Shown: positions 25,620 through 34,775, numbered from the stretch's first letter. The stretch: DNA of 47,425 bases from an uncultured Oscillospiraceae bacterium (GCA_947625355.1 CANQOA010000014.1:1-47425); one strand, 5' to 3'. Notes: generated by a model from the letters alone, not told the origin. Numbers and translations: made by a program.

Positions 25620-26834
25620 ATGAAAAAGCTTCTCAGCATGATCCTTGCGGTGGTCATGGTCCTGTCCCTGGGCGCTTTCGCCCTGGCGGACGAGCCCGTG
25701 GAGATCAACTTCTGGTCCATGTGGAACGAGGGCGAGCCCCAGGCCGAGGTCATCGCTGCCGCTGCCGAGGCCTATGAGGCCGAGACCGGCGTGCACGTGA
25801 ACATCGAGTGGAAGGGCCGCGACCTGAACACCCTGATCACCGCCGCCCTTGAGGCGCAGGAGGATCTGGACCTGTTCGAGGACGACTTCAACCGCATCGG
25901 CCAGGTCGACGCTCCCTACACCTATGACCTGACCGAGATGGCCGAGGCCGCCGGCTACGCCGACCACAGCTATCCTGTGTTCAACGACTTCTCCATCAAG
26001 TGGGCCGGCTACCTGAACAGCATCGTGGAGCAGCCCAACGTGGGCGGCGTGTTCTATGACAAGGACGCCTTCGCCGCCGCCGGCATCGAGGCCGAGCCCA
26101 CCACCTGGGCCGAGTTCCTGGATGCGTGCGCCAAGCTGAAGGAAGCGGGCATCGACCCCCTGGCCCAGGACGGCGCTTATACCAACTTCTCCTTCTACTA
26201 CCAGCTGGTCCGCCATCTGGGCGAGGAGGGCATCGCCGAGCTGCGTGAGAACGGCGGCTGGGCCGAGAGCGAGGGCGCTGTCGCCGCCGCGCAGGAGATC
26301 ATCGACCTGGTCAACGCCGGCTACCTGGCCGAGGGCGCTCCCGACGAGTACCCCGCCAGCCAGAACAAGATCGGCCTGGGCCTGGCCGCGATGGTCGTCT
26401 GCGCCGACTATGTGACCGCTGAGGTCAACGCCAACACCGGCACCGAGGTCAACTGGGGCCTGTTCAACTATCCCACCGTGGAGGGCGGCGCCTCTGCTGC
26501 CGCTTACATGGGCGCCAACTCCCTGGCCATCCCCGCCTACAGCGAGCATGCCCAGGAGGCCTTTGACTTCGCCATCTTCCTGACCACCGGCGAGTGGGGC
26601 CAGAAGCTGGCTGACGACTGCCACCAGATCCCCGCCGACCCCACCAACGAGTGCACCTCTCTGCCCGGCGCGGTGGAGACCCTGCTGGCCGCCGACGCTC
26701 CCATGACCTGGTGCGGCGAGCTGAACACCCATCCCGCGTGGCAGACCATGAAGGATATGTTCACGGAGCTGTTCGAGGGCAAGTATGCCGACGGCGCTGA
26801 GTTCTGCGCCGCCATGGACGCTCTGTACGAGTGA
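25620..26834 (+). CDS. Sugar ABC transporter substrate-binding protein (family 1)
   Basis: A 404-residue extracellular binding protein of the MalE/MsmE type. Signal peptide MKKLLSMILAVVMVLSLGAF, with probable cleavage after ALA (before DEPVEINFW). No cysteine lies in the lipobox position, unusual for a gram-positive binding protein. The family fold starts at INFWSMWNEGEPQ, and VGGVFYDKDAF and YMGANSLAIPAYSEH are hinge and ligand regions. The very strong AGGAGG and the strongly biased codons suggest high expression. A terminator-like hairpin separates it from the permease genes, a common way to make more binding protein than permease. With GH112 downstream, the ligand is probably a beta-galactosyl disaccharide such as galacto-N-biose. 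Confidence 0.92.
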   Translation: MKKLLSMILAVVMVLSLGAFALADEPVEINFWSMWNEGEPQAEVIAAAAEAYEAETGVHVNIEWKGRDLNTLITAALEAQEDLDLFEDDFNRIGQVDAPYTYDLTEMAEAAGYADHSYPVFNDFSIKWAGYLNSIVEQPNVGGVFYDKDAFAAAGIEAEPTTWAEFLDACAKLKEAGIDPLAQDGAYTNFSFYYQLVRHLGEEGIAELRENGGWAESEGAVAAAQEIIDLVNAGYLAEGAPDEYPASQNKIGLGLAAMVVCADYVTAEVNANTGTEVNWGLFNYPTVEGGASAAAYMGANSLAIPAYSEHAQEAFDFAIFLTTGEWGQKLADDCHQIPADPTNECTSLPGAVETLLAADAPMTWCGELNTHPAWQTMKDMFTELFEGKYADGAEFCAAMDALYE

Positions 26835-26847
26835 TTCCCGACTGCGG

Positions 26848-26877
26848 CAGGCGGCACTTCGGTGCCGCCTGTTTTTT
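26848..26877 (+). terminator. Attenuating terminator after the binding-protein gene
   Basis: CAGGCGGCAC (26848-26857) pairs with GTGCCGCCTG (26862-26871) around a stable TTCG loop, followed by TTTTTT. It lies inside the operon and should lower permease expression relative to the binding protein. Confidence 0.9.
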
Positions 26878-26901
26878 AATAGCGAGAGAGGGGGACCCTT
26901 C

Positions 26902-27795
26902 ATGAAAAAAAACAGGACGCTGATCTTCCTGTTCATGGCGCCCACGGTGATATGCCTGCTGCTGATGTACGTCTATCCCGTGGTCCGGACAGTGATCATG
27001 AGCTTCTTCCATGTGGAGAGCCTGACGGCCAGCACCAGCGACTGGTCCTTCAACGGTCTGGAGAATTATTTCAAGATCATGCACAACGCCGGGTTCATCA
27101 CGTCCATGAAAAACTTCCTGGCGATCTGGATCGTGGGCGGCGTGTTCACGCTGGCGCTGTCGCTGCTGATGGCGGTGATATTGACCAGCGGCATCCGGTT
27201 CCAGGGCTTTTTCCGGGCGGCCATCTATCTGCCCAACATCGTCTCCGCCGTGGCCCTGGCCACCATGTGGGTGCAGTACATATTCAACTTCGATTACGGC
27301 CTTTTGAACCAGCTGGTGACCGCCCTGGGCTTCGAGAAGGTCCGCTGGCTCGGCACCGACGCCAAGCTCTGGTCCATGATCGCCGCGTTCATTTACGGCA
27401 GCGTCGGCTATTACATGCTGATCTACATCAGCGGCATCGAGGGCATCCCCAAGGACCTTTATGAGGCCGCCACCATCGACGGCGCCAGCAAAAGCAAGCA
27501 GTTTTTCCGCATCACCCTGCCCCTTTTGAAGGGCATCGTCAAGACCACCATCACCTTCTGGACCATCAACGCCGCCACGTTCTATCTGTGGTCGAAGCTG
27601 TTCAGCCCGGTCCAGACGGAGGGCTCCACCATCGTGCCGGTGGTGTACCTCTATGACACCGTGTTCGGCGGCAAGGGCGTGGTGGAGCGCGACGCGGGCG
27701 CCGGCGCGGCGGTGGGCGTGGTGCTGACGCTCATCATCATCGTCGTGTATGTGATCACCGAGAAGCTGCTGAAGAGCAGCGACCTGGAATACTGA
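26902..27795 (+). CDS. Sugar ABC transporter permease (MsmF/UgpA type)
   Basis: A 297-residue permease with six predicted membrane segments (FLFMAPTVICLLLMYVYPVV; WIVGGVFTLALSLLMAVIL; others). The EAA loop EAATIDGASKSKQFFRITLP, which docks the ATPase, lies in the second half. GAGAGGGGG precedes the ATG at 26902. It is the first of a permease pair, with the second 15 nt downstream. No ATP-binding subunit is encoded nearby, so it probably uses a shared MsmK/MsiK-type ATPase from elsewhere. Confidence 0.94.
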   Translation: MKKNRTLIFLFMAPTVICLLLMYVYPVVRTVIMSFFHVESLTASTSDWSFNGLENYFKIMHNAGFITSMKNFLAIWIVGGVFTLALSLLMAVILTSGIRFQGFFRAAIYLPNIVSAVALATMWVQYIFNFDYGLLNQLVTALGFEKVRWLGTDAKLWSMIAAFIYGSVGYYMLIYISGIEGIPKDLYEAATIDGASKSKQFFRITLPLLKGIVKTTITFWTINAATFYLWSKLFSPVQTEGSTIVPVVYLYDTVFGGKGVVERDAGAGAAVGVVLTLIIIVVYVITEKLLKSSDLEY

Positions 27796-27810
27796 CAGGA
27801 GGGGGAAGCG

Positions 27811-28668
27811 ATGGAAAAGACAAAGAGCAAGATCAATTGGAAACGCGAGCTGAAGATGCTTCCCGGCTACCTGGTGGTGATCGTATACGTGGCGTTCATG
27901 GTCATCATGCTGGGCTGGATCTTCGGGGCGAGCCTGTCCACCTCCCGGGAGATCTTCACCGGCAAGGTATTGGAATTCAAAAGCGGCTTCCACTGGGAGA
28001 ACTACGCCACCGCCTGGGACAGCCAAAACGTGTCCGTGTTCTTTGGGAACTCTCTGCTGTACTCGGTGGTGTCCTGCGCGGGCGTGCTGCTGATCTCGGC
28101 GCCGGCGGCCTATGTGCTCAGCCGGTGGAAGTTCCGGGGCAGCCGGACCATCCGCGTCCTGCTGGTCATCGCCATGAGCGTGCCCGCCATCATGATCATC
28201 ATGCCGCTGTATACCCTGGCGGTGAAGTGGGGCATCAAGGGGCGCATCCTGCTCATCGCGCTGTATATCTTCATGCGGGTGCCCTATACGGCCATCTACA
28301 TGCTGGACTTCTTCGCCACCCTGAGCCACGACTACGAGGAGGCCGCCGCCATCGACGGCTGCTCGGCCAACCGCACCTTCTGGGTCATCATGCTGCCGCT
28401 GATCCAGCCGGCCATCATCACGGTGACCATCTTCAACTTCCTCAGCGTGTGGAACGAGTTCTTCATGGCGCTGATCTTCACCAGCTCCAACAGCATGACC
28501 CCCGTGGGCGTGGGCCTGCTGCAGATCGTCAACTCCATGAAGTACTCCGGCAACTACGGCGGACTGTTCGCGGCGGTGATCATCGTGTTCCTGCCCACGT
28601 TCCTGCTGTACCTGTTCATGTCCCGGCGCATCATCTCCGGCGTCACCGCCGGCGGCGTGAAGGGATAA
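27811..28668 (+). CDS. Sugar ABC transporter permease (MsmG/UgpE type)
   Basis: A 285-residue partner permease with six membrane segments. The EAA loop is EEAAAIDGCSANRTFWVIML, and the C-terminus FMSRRIISGVTAGGVKG is typical of MalG/MsmG proteins. RBS AGGAGG lies at 8 nt. It ends 24 nt before the GH112 start, which ties import to intracellular phosphorolysis. Confidence 0.94.
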   Translation: MEKTKSKINWKRELKMLPGYLVVIVYVAFMVIMLGWIFGASLSTSREIFTGKVLEFKSGFHWENYATAWDSQNVSVFFGNSLLYSVVSCAGVLLISAPAAYVLSRWKFRGSRTIRVLLVIAMSVPAIMIIMPLYTLAVKWGIKGRILLIALYIFMRVPYTAIYMLDFFATLSHDYEEAAAIDGCSANRTFWVIMLPLIQPAIITVTIFNFLSVWNEFFMALIFTSSNSMTPVGVGLLQIVNSMKYSGNYGGLFAAVIIVFLPTFLLYLFMSRRIISGVTAGGVKG

Positions 28669-28692
28669 GTTTTGAGCAAAGGAAACGATTCT

Positions 28693-30852
28693 ATGACTGA
28701 AAATAAAGGCCGCGTCACCATCCCCACCGATTTCGATGTGGTGCCCGAGACCCTGGAGCTGATCCGCCGGTGGGGAGCGGACGCCGTGCGCGACTGCGAC
28801 GGGACCGGTTTCCCCGAGGCGCTGAAGGACGTGGACGCGAAGATCTATTCCACCTACTACACCACCCGCAAGGACAACGCCTGGGCAAAGGCCAATCCCG
28901 ACGAGGTGCAGCAGTGCTACATCATGACGGGCTTCCATACCGCCGTGGGCGGGCCCCTCGCCATCCCCCTGATGCAGGGGGTCAGCCCCGAGCTGATGGC
29001 CGTCAATGACCGGGACGACATCCGCCGCTGGTGGGAGGTCATGGACCGCACGGCGGGGGAGCCCCTGAGTCCGGACGGGTGGCGCTACGAGAAGCAGACC
29101 GGCTGCGTGGTCATCGACGCGCCGAAGCCCTTCCACGACTATACCGTGAGCTTTCTGGCCTACCTCATCTGGGACCCGGTGCACATGTACAACGCCGTCA
29201 CCAACGGCTGGAAGGACTTTGAGCACCAGATCACCTTCGACGTGCGCCAGCCCAAGACCCACGCCTTCTCCCTGGACCGGCTGCGCCGCTTCATCGAGGA
29301 GCACCCCTATGTGGACGTGATCCGCTATACCACCTTCTTCCACCAGTTCACCCTGGTGTTCGACGAGCTCAAGCGGGAGAAATACGTGGACTGGTACGGC
29401 TACAGCGCCTCCGTCAGCCCCTATATCCTGGAACGGTTCGAGAAGGAGGCCGGCTATCCCTTCCGGCCGGAGTACATCATCGACCAGGGGTACTACAACA
29501 ACCAGTACCGGGTGCCCAGCAAGGAGTATAAGGACTTCATGGCCTTCCAGCGCCGGGAGGTGGCCGCCCTGGCCAGGGAACTGGTGGACATCACCCACGC
29601 ATACGGCAAAGAGGCCATGATGTTCCTGGGGGACCACTGGATCGGCACGGAGCCCTATTTGGAGGAATTCGCGTCCATCGGGCTGGACGCGGTGGTGGGC
29701 AGCGTGGGCAACGGCTCCACCCTCCGGCTCATCTCCGACATCCCCGGCGTGAAGTACACCGAGGGGCGGTTTTTGCCCTATTTCTTCCCGGATACCTTCC
29801 ATCCCGGCGGCGACCCGGTGAAGGAGGCCAAGGTCAACTGGGTCACCGCCCGGCGGGCGATCTTGCGCAAGCCGGTGGACCGGATCGGCTACGGCGGGTA
29901 TTTGAAGCTGGCCTGTCAGTTCCCGGCGTTCATCGACTATGTCCAGAGCGTGTGCGACGAGTTTCGGCAGCTCTATGACAGCATCGGCGGCGCGAGCCCC
30001 TGGTGCGCCAAGACGGTGGCTGTGCTCAACGCGTGGGGCAGGGCCCGGTCCTGGGGCTGCCACATGGTGCACCACGCCCTGTACCACAAGCAGAACTACT
30101 CCTATGCGGGCGTGATCGAGGCCCTCGCCGGCGCGCCCTTCCAGGTGCGGTTCCTCAGCTTCGACGACATCCTGGCCGACCCGGCGGCGCTGGATGGGGT
30201 GGACGTGCTTCTCAATATCGGCGACGGCGACACCGCCCACACCGGCGGCGCCGTCTGGGAGGATGAACGCGTCTCGTCCGCCGTCAAGCGCTTTGTCTGG
30301 AACGGGGGCGGCCTCATCGGTGTGGGCGAGCCCTCCGGCCACCAGTACCAGGGCCGGTATCTCCAGCTGGCCGGCGTGCTGGGCGTGGAAAAGGAGACGG
30401 GCTTCACCCTCAACTACGACAAGTACAACTGGGACGAGCACCCGGATCACTTCATCCTGGCCGACGCGGACGGCCCTGTGGATTTCGGCGAGGGGAAAAA
30501 GAGCATCTATGCCCTGCCGGGCACGGAGGTGCTCATTCAGCGGGACCGGGAGGTGCAGCTGGCCGCCAACGATTTCGGCAGAGGCCGGGCGGTATACATC
30601 TCCGGACTGCCGTACTCCTTCCGGAACGCCCGGCTGCTCCACCGGGCGATGCTCTGGAGCTGCCACGGGGAGGGAGAGCTGGAAAAATGGTTCTCCTCGA
30701 ATCCCGATACGGAGGTGCACGCCTATCCGGACAGCGGCCGCTACTGCGCCGTGAACAATACCTACGCGCCCCAGGACACCACCGTTTTCACCGACAGCGG
30801 CAGCTTCCCGCTGCACCTGGAGGCCAATGAGATCCGGTGGTTCGACGTCTGA
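28693..30852 (+). CDS. GH112 beta-galactoside phosphorylase (lacto-N-biose/galacto-N-biose phosphorylase family)
   Basis: A 719-residue cytoplasmic phosphorylase that aligns by eye along its length with bifidobacterial lacto-N-biose phosphorylase (LnpA). Shared stretches include YTVSFLAYLIWDPVHMYN, VDVIRYTTFFHQFTL, AMMFLGDHWIGTEPY, GVKYTEGRFLPYFFPDTF and RAVYISGLPYSFRNARLL. Asp314 in FLGDHW is the general acid position. The reaction is beta-galactosyl-HexNAc (or rhamnose) plus phosphate giving galactose-1-phosphate. Family members differ in preference: GalNAc (mucin core 1), GlcNAc (milk) or L-rhamnose; sequence reading alone cannot settle it. I chose ATG 28693 (AAAGGAAA at about 8 nt) over a TTG seven codons upstream. 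It is the last gene of the transporter operon. Confidence 0.93.
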   Translation: MTENKGRVTIPTDFDVVPETLELIRRWGADAVRDCDGTGFPEALKDVDAKIYSTYYTTRKDNAWAKANPDEVQQCYIMTGFHTAVGGPLAIPLMQGVSPELMAVNDRDDIRRWWEVMDRTAGEPLSPDGWRYEKQTGCVVIDAPKPFHDYTVSFLAYLIWDPVHMYNAVTNGWKDFEHQITFDVRQPKTHAFSLDRLRRFIEEHPYVDVIRYTTFFHQFTLVFDELKREKYVDWYGYSASVSPYILERFEKEAGYPFRPEYIIDQGYYNNQYRVPSKEYKDFMAFQRREVAALARELVDITHAYGKEAMMFLGDHWIGTEPYLEEFASIGLDAVVGSVGNGSTLRLISDIPGVKYTEGRFLPYFFPDTFHPGGDPVKEAKVNWVTARRAILRKPVDRIGYGGYLKLACQFPAFIDYVQSVCDEFRQLYDSIGGASPWCAKTVAVLNAWGRARSWGCHMVHHALYHKQNYSYAGVIEALAGAPFQVRFLSFDDILADPAALDGVDVLLNIGDGDTAHTGGAVWEDERVSSAVKRFVWNGGGLIGVGEPSGHQYQGRYLQLAGVLGVEKETGFTLNYDKYNWDEHPDHFILADADGPVDFGEGKKSIYALPGTEVLIQRDREVQLAANDFGRGRAVYISGLPYSFRNARLLHRAMLWSCHGEGELEKWFSSNPDTEVHAYPDSGRYCAVNNTYAPQDTTVFTDSGSFPLHLEANEIRWFDV

Positions 30853-30870
30853 GCGGAAAGGATCATAATG

Positions 30871-30902
30871 GCGGCATGGCTCGATCGGCCATGCCGCTTT
30901 TT
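30871..30902 (+). terminator. Terminator of the ABC/GH112 operon
   Basis: GCGGCATGGC (30871-30880) pairs with GCCATGCCGC (30888-30897), 7-nt loop, then TTTTT. Confidence 0.92.
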
Positions 30903-30915
30903 CCCGCCGGCAGCG

Positions 30916-30944
30916 TTGACAGGCCGGCCGGCGCGTGATATGGT
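30916..30944 (+). promoter_or_regulatory. Promoter of the HAD-dapF pair
   Basis: TTGACA (30916-30921), 17 nt, TATGGT (30939-30944), 26 nt before the HAD start. Confidence 0.75.
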
Positions 30945-30969
30945 GAGTGGTGGGAAGGAGGCGCGGATC

Positions 30970-31623
30970 ATGCTGGTGGTATGGGACTGGAACGGTACGC
31001 TGCTGGACGATATGGACGTGTGTCTGGACACCATCAACGGGATGCTCCGCCGCCGCGGCCTGCCGCAGATCCCGGATCTGGACCGCTATCGGGAGATCTT
31101 CACCTTCCCCGTGCGGACCTATTACGCGCTGGCCGGCTTCGACCTGGAGCGGGAGCCCTTCGCGGACCTGGCGGAGGAATATATGACCGGGTACCGCGCG
31201 GCCTCCCGGTCCTGTGGGCTGGTGTCCGGGGCGCGGGAGACCCTGGCGGCCCTGGACCGGATGGGGATGGAGCAGGTGCTGGCCTCCGCGTCCCGGCAGG
31301 ACGATCTGGAGCGGCAGGTGGCCGAACAGGGGGTCCGGGGCGCGTTCTCCGCGGTGCTGGGCATGGCGGACCAGCTGGGCGGCGGCAAGGCGGGCCTGGC
31401 GGCTGGCTATCTGCGCCGGGAGGGCGTGGACCCGGCGGACGTCCTCTTTGTGGGCGACACGGTTCATGACCTGGAGGTGGCCCGCCAGGTGGGGTGCCGG
31501 TGCGTGCTCATCGCCGGCGGCCATCAGAGCCGGGCGCGGCTGGAGGCGTCCGGCGCGGCCGTGCTGGAGCATATCCGCCGGCTGCCCGCATATCTCGCGG
31601 GCGGCGGAGCGGAGGATCGGTGA
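30970..31623 (+). CDS. HAD-superfamily phosphatase (phosphoglycolate-phosphatase-like)
   Basis: A 217-residue haloacid dehalogenase-type hydrolase. Motif I is VVWDWNGTLLDD with nucleophile Asp6; the second acidic residue is replaced by Asn8 (DWNGT), a variant seen in a branch of HAD hydrolases. A helical cap follows, then motif II VLASAS, Lys in GGGKAGLA, and motif IV VLFVGDTVHDLEVA. The substrate is unknown; PGP-type HADs act on small phosphorylated metabolites. The ATG at 30970 follows GGAGG. dapF starts 12 nt later, so they form a two-gene operon, though no pathway link is evident. Confidence 0.87.
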   Translation: MLVVWDWNGTLLDDMDVCLDTINGMLRRRGLPQIPDLDRYREIFTFPVRTYYALAGFDLEREPFADLAEEYMTGYRAASRSCGLVSGARETLAALDRMGMEQVLASASRQDDLERQVAEQGVRGAFSAVLGMADQLGGGKAGLAAGYLRREGVDPADVLFVGDTVHDLEVARQVGCRCVLIAGGHQSRARLEASGAAVLEHIRRLPAYLAGGGAEDR

Positions 31624-31635
31624 GGAGGGGTGGAA

Positions 31636-32478
31636 ATGGAGTTTTGGAAGATGAACGGCGCAGGGAACGATTTTATCGTCCTCAACGATATGGCCCGCCG
31701 CATCCCGGACGAGCGGCTGGGGGAGCTGGCCCGGACCGTGTGCGAGCGCCATCTGTCCGTGGGGGCCGACGGGATGATGGTGATCCGCCCGGCGGAAAGC
31801 GACGGGGATTACCGGATGCTCTTTTATAACGCCGACGGCTCCGAGGGGGAGATGTGCGGCAACGGGGCCCGGTGCATCTGCCGCTATGGCTATGAGAAAG
31901 GCTTGGCGGGCCAGGTGCAGCGGGTGGAGACCCTGTCCGGCACCGTCGTCGGGACACGGGTGGATCGGCGGCAGTACCGGGTGCGGCTCAATGACCCCAG
32001 TGTGATGGCGCTGGACCATCCGGTGGAGGTGGACGGGACCGAATATGCCTGCGCCTATGTGGAGCTGGGAGTGCCGGGGCTGCCCCACGCGGCGGTGCCA
32101 TACGCAGACCTGGCCCATGCCGACGAGGACGCGCTGCGCGGGCTGGGCAGGAAGCTCCGGTATCATCCGACGTTCCCCAAGGGGGCCAACGTGAATTTCT
32201 ATGAGATCGTCGGCCCAGACCATATCCTTCTGCGGACCTATGAGCGGGGCGTGGAGGACTTCACCTATGCCTGCGGCACCGGCACAGGCTCCGTGGTATC
32301 GGTCCTGACCCTGTTGGGCCAGGTGAGCGGCCGGGCCGTCCGGGCGGATATGCGGGGCGGGACTCTCACCGTGGACGTGACCCGGACCGGCGCGCGCGTC
32401 ACGGATATCCTCCTCACCGGCCCGACCAACATCGTCTGCAAGGGAGAGATCACCGACGAGGACGCGGCCTTCCTCTGA
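31636..32478 (+). CDS. dapF: Diaminopimelate epimerase
   Basis: A 280-residue PLP-independent epimerase converting LL- to meso-diaminopimelate for lysine and peptidoglycan. The N-terminal MNGAGNDFIVLND is diagnostic. The two catalytic cysteines lie in EMCGNGARC and YACGTGTGS. Length is normal. I chose ATG 31636 (GGAGG at 7 nt) over an in-frame GTG two codons upstream that lies inside the ribosome site. Confidence 0.95.
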   Translation: MEFWKMNGAGNDFIVLNDMARRIPDERLGELARTVCERHLSVGADGMMVIRPAESDGDYRMLFYNADGSEGEMCGNGARCICRYGYEKGLAGQVQRVETLSGTVVGTRVDRRQYRVRLNDPSVMALDHPVEVDGTEYACAYVELGVPGLPHAAVPYADLAHADEDALRGLGRKLRYHPTFPKGANVNFYEIVGPDHILLRTYERGVEDFTYACGTGTGSVVSVLTLLGQVSGRAVRADMRGGTLTVDVTRTGARVTDILLTGPTNIVCKGEITDEDAAFL

Positions 32479-32499
32479 CGGAGAGGCCCGTTCAGAATC

Positions 32500-32528
32500 T
32501 GGACATCTGGCGGAAAATCGTGTATACT
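32500..32528 (+). promoter_or_regulatory. Promoter of the xylB-like operon
   Basis: TGGACA (32500-32505), 17 nt, TATACT (32523-32528), about 100 nt before the kinase start. It begins 22 nt after the dapF stop. Confidence 0.65.
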
Positions 32529-32626
32529 ATGTATGATCGAATTGGATGAAAGACCTTGGCGGCCGGCGGCAGGGGCCGCGGGCCCTTTTCTTGAGCGCTG
32601 AGAGAACCGACAGAAGGGAGAAAAAT

Positions 32627-34105
32627 ATGCTTTACATAGGCGTTGATCTGGGCACCTCCGCCGTCAAGCTGCTGCTGATGGACGGCGCGGGAAAGATCCT
32701 GAACATCGTCTCCCGGGAGTATCCCATCTCGTTTCCCCGGCCCGGCTGGTCCGAGCAGGACCCGGCGGACTGGCTGCGGGAGACGGTCGCGGGCATCCGG
32801 GAGCTGGTGGAGGGCTTTGACAGGACGCAGGTGGCGGGCATCGGCGTGGGCGGCCAGATGCACGGGCTGGTGGCGCTGGATAAGGACGACCGGGTGCTGC
32901 GCCCCGCCATTCTTTGGAACGACGGCCGCACGGAGGATGAGGTCGCCTATCTGAACGGCGTCATCGGAAAGGAGAAGCTTTCGCGGTACACCGCCAACAT
33001 CGCCTTTGCCGGATTCACTGCGCCCAAGCTGCTTTGGATGCGCGCCCATGAGCCGGAGCTGTTCGGAAAGATCGAAAAGATCATGCTGCCGAAGGATTAC
33101 ATCAATTACATGCTCACCGGCGTGCACTGCACCGACGCCTCGGACGCGTCGGGCATGCTGCTGTTCGACGTAGAGAATCGGCGCTGGAGCCCCGAGATGA
33201 TGGAGATCTGCGGCGTGCGGGAGGACCAGCTGGCGCGGGTATTCGAGAGCTACGAGACGGTGGGCACGCTGCGGCCGGTGATGGCGCGGGAGCTGGGTCT
33301 GCCGGCGGGCGTGAAGGTATGCGCCGGGGCGGGGGACAACGCCGCCGCCGCCGTGGGCACCGGTACGGTGGGCCAGGGGGCCTGCAACATCAGCCTGGGC
33401 ACCTCCGGGACCATCTTCATCTCCAGCGAGCGCTTTGGCGTGGACCCCCACAACGCCCTGCACGCCTTTGCCCACGCGGACGGGAATTACCACCTCATGG
33501 GCTGCATGCTCTCCGCCGCCAGCTGCAATAAGTGGTGGATGGACGACATCGTGGGCACCACCGATTACGCCGGGGAGCAGAGCTCCATCACAGACGAAAA
33601 GCTGGGGGCCGATCACGTTTTCTTCCTGCCCTACCTGATGGGCGAGCGCAGCCCCATCAACGACGTCCAGGCCCGGGGCTGCTTCGTGGGTCTTTCCATG
33701 GACACGTCCCGCCCGGACATGACCCAGGCGGTGCTGGAGGGCGTGGCGTTCGGCATCCGGGACTGCCTGGAGGTGGCCCGGAGCCTGGGCATCGACGTGA
33801 AGCGGAGCCGCATCTGCGGCGGCGGGGCCAAGAGCCCCCTGTGGCGGAAGATCATCGCCAATGTGTGCGGCCTGACCCTGGAGACCATCGAGTCCGAGGA
33901 GGGGCCCGGCTATGGCGGGGCCATGCTGGCGGCGGTGGCCTGCGGGGAGTTTGCCTCGGTGGCGGAGGCCGCCGCGAGGCTGGTAAAGGTCACCGGCACG
34001 GTGGAGCCGGACCCGGCCATCGCCGCCCGCTACGAGGCGCAGTATCAAAAATACCGGAGGATCTATCCCGCGCTGAAGGATGTGTTCCCGGCGCTGAACG
34101 GATGA
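32627..34105 (+). CDS. xylB: FGGY-family sugar kinase, xylulokinase type
   Basis: A 492-residue FGGY kinase. The N-terminal phosphate loop is YIGVDLGTSAVKLLLMD, with IGVGGQMHGLVALD (substrate site), LWNDGRTEDEV and CAGAGDNAAAAVG carrying the general-base Asp237 (Asp233 in E. coli XylB). The C-terminal ATP segment is ICGGGAKSPLWRKIIANV. These match D-xylulokinase best. The neighbouring FucI/AraA-like isomerase leaves room for another ketose as the true substrate. GAAGGGAG precedes the ATG. It is first in an operon with the DUF4867, isomerase-like and GH43 genes. Confidence 0.9.
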   Translation: MLYIGVDLGTSAVKLLLMDGAGKILNIVSREYPISFPRPGWSEQDPADWLRETVAGIRELVEGFDRTQVAGIGVGGQMHGLVALDKDDRVLRPAILWNDGRTEDEVAYLNGVIGKEKLSRYTANIAFAGFTAPKLLWMRAHEPELFGKIEKIMLPKDYINYMLTGVHCTDASDASGMLLFDVENRRWSPEMMEICGVREDQLARVFESYETVGTLRPVMARELGLPAGVKVCAGAGDNAAAAVGTGTVGQGACNISLGTSGTIFISSERFGVDPHNALHAFAHADGNYHLMGCMLSAASCNKWWMDDIVGTTDYAGEQSSITDEKLGADHVFFLPYLMGERSPINDVQARGCFVGLSMDTSRPDMTQAVLEGVAFGIRDCLEVARSLGIDVKRSRICGGGAKSPLWRKIIANVCGLTLETIESEEGPGYGGAMLAAVACGEFASVAEAAARLVKVTGTVEPDPAIAARYEAQYQKYRRIYPALKDVFPALNG

Positions 34106-34139
34106 ATAGAGCCGCCGGATCGGAAAGGGAGGACCATCT

Positions 34140-34775
34140 ATGGAGATCATGTCTGTATTTGACAAGGCCTTCGCGCCCTACGGAAAGGTGATCGAGGGCT
34201 ACGACACCGCATGCCTGGTGAAGGCCATGGGGACCATCCCCCTGCCGGAGAGCGGCACCGCCTATGAGGCCAGCATCCCCGCGCTGGAGACCACGTGCCA
34301 GTACGGGCAGTTCCAAAACGGCATATACGGCGGCATGCCGGTGCAGATCGGCATGTGCTGGGGCCGGAACACGAAGCTCAACTGCCTGGAATACCACCGG
34401 GACAGCGAGGTGAACGTGGGCGAGGGGGATTTCATCCTCCTGCTGGCAAAAGAGGACGACATCGTGGACGGCATATTGGACACGGCCAGAGTGAAGGCGT
34501 TCCGGGTGCCCGCCGGGGTGCCGGTGGAGGTATACGCCACCACGCTGCACTACGCCCCCTGCCAGGCGGAGAAGGATGGCGCTTTCCGCGTGGCGGTGGT
34601 CCTGCCCAGGGGGACCAATGGTCCCAAGCCGGCCATCGAGGCCAAAAATGACGAGGACAAGATGCTGTGGGCCTGCAACAAGTGGCTGCTGGCCCATCCC
34701 GAAAGCGGCGAGGCCGCCCAGGGCGCTGTGCAGGCGCTTCATGGGGCGAACATCGACATCGCCGCGGACATCTGA
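34140..34775 (+). CDS. DUF4867-family protein (putative cupin-like sugar-metabolism protein)
   Basis: A 211-residue soluble protein of the uncharacterised DUF4867 family, found next to sugar isomerases and kinases. Central beta-strand segments (LNCLEYHRDSEVNVGEGDFI; AFRVPAGVPVEVYATTLHYA) with spaced Glu/His residues suggest a metal-binding cupin fold, as in ureidoglycolate-lyase-like proteins or sugar mutarotases. The function is unknown; a sugar or sugar-acid epimerase/lyase role is a guess from context. GGGAGG lies 7 nt before the ATG. It sits 34 nt after the kinase and 35 nt before the isomerase-like gene. Confidence 0.75.
   Translation: MEIMSVFDKAFAPYGKVIEGYDTACLVKAMGTIPLPESGTAYEASIPALETTCQYGQFQNGIYGGMPVQIGMCWGRNTKLNCLEYHRDSEVNVGEGDFILLLAKEDDIVDGILDTARVKAFRVPAGVPVEVYATTLHYAPCQAEKDGAFRVAVVLPRGTNGPKPAIEAKNDEDKMLWACNKWLLAHPESGEAAQGAVQALHGANIDIAADI

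Noticed and set aside
26761..32223. An 1820-codon minus-strand frame spanning permeases, GH112 and dapF
   Set aside because: It runs across several well-identified plus-strand genes and two terminators; it cannot be a gene.
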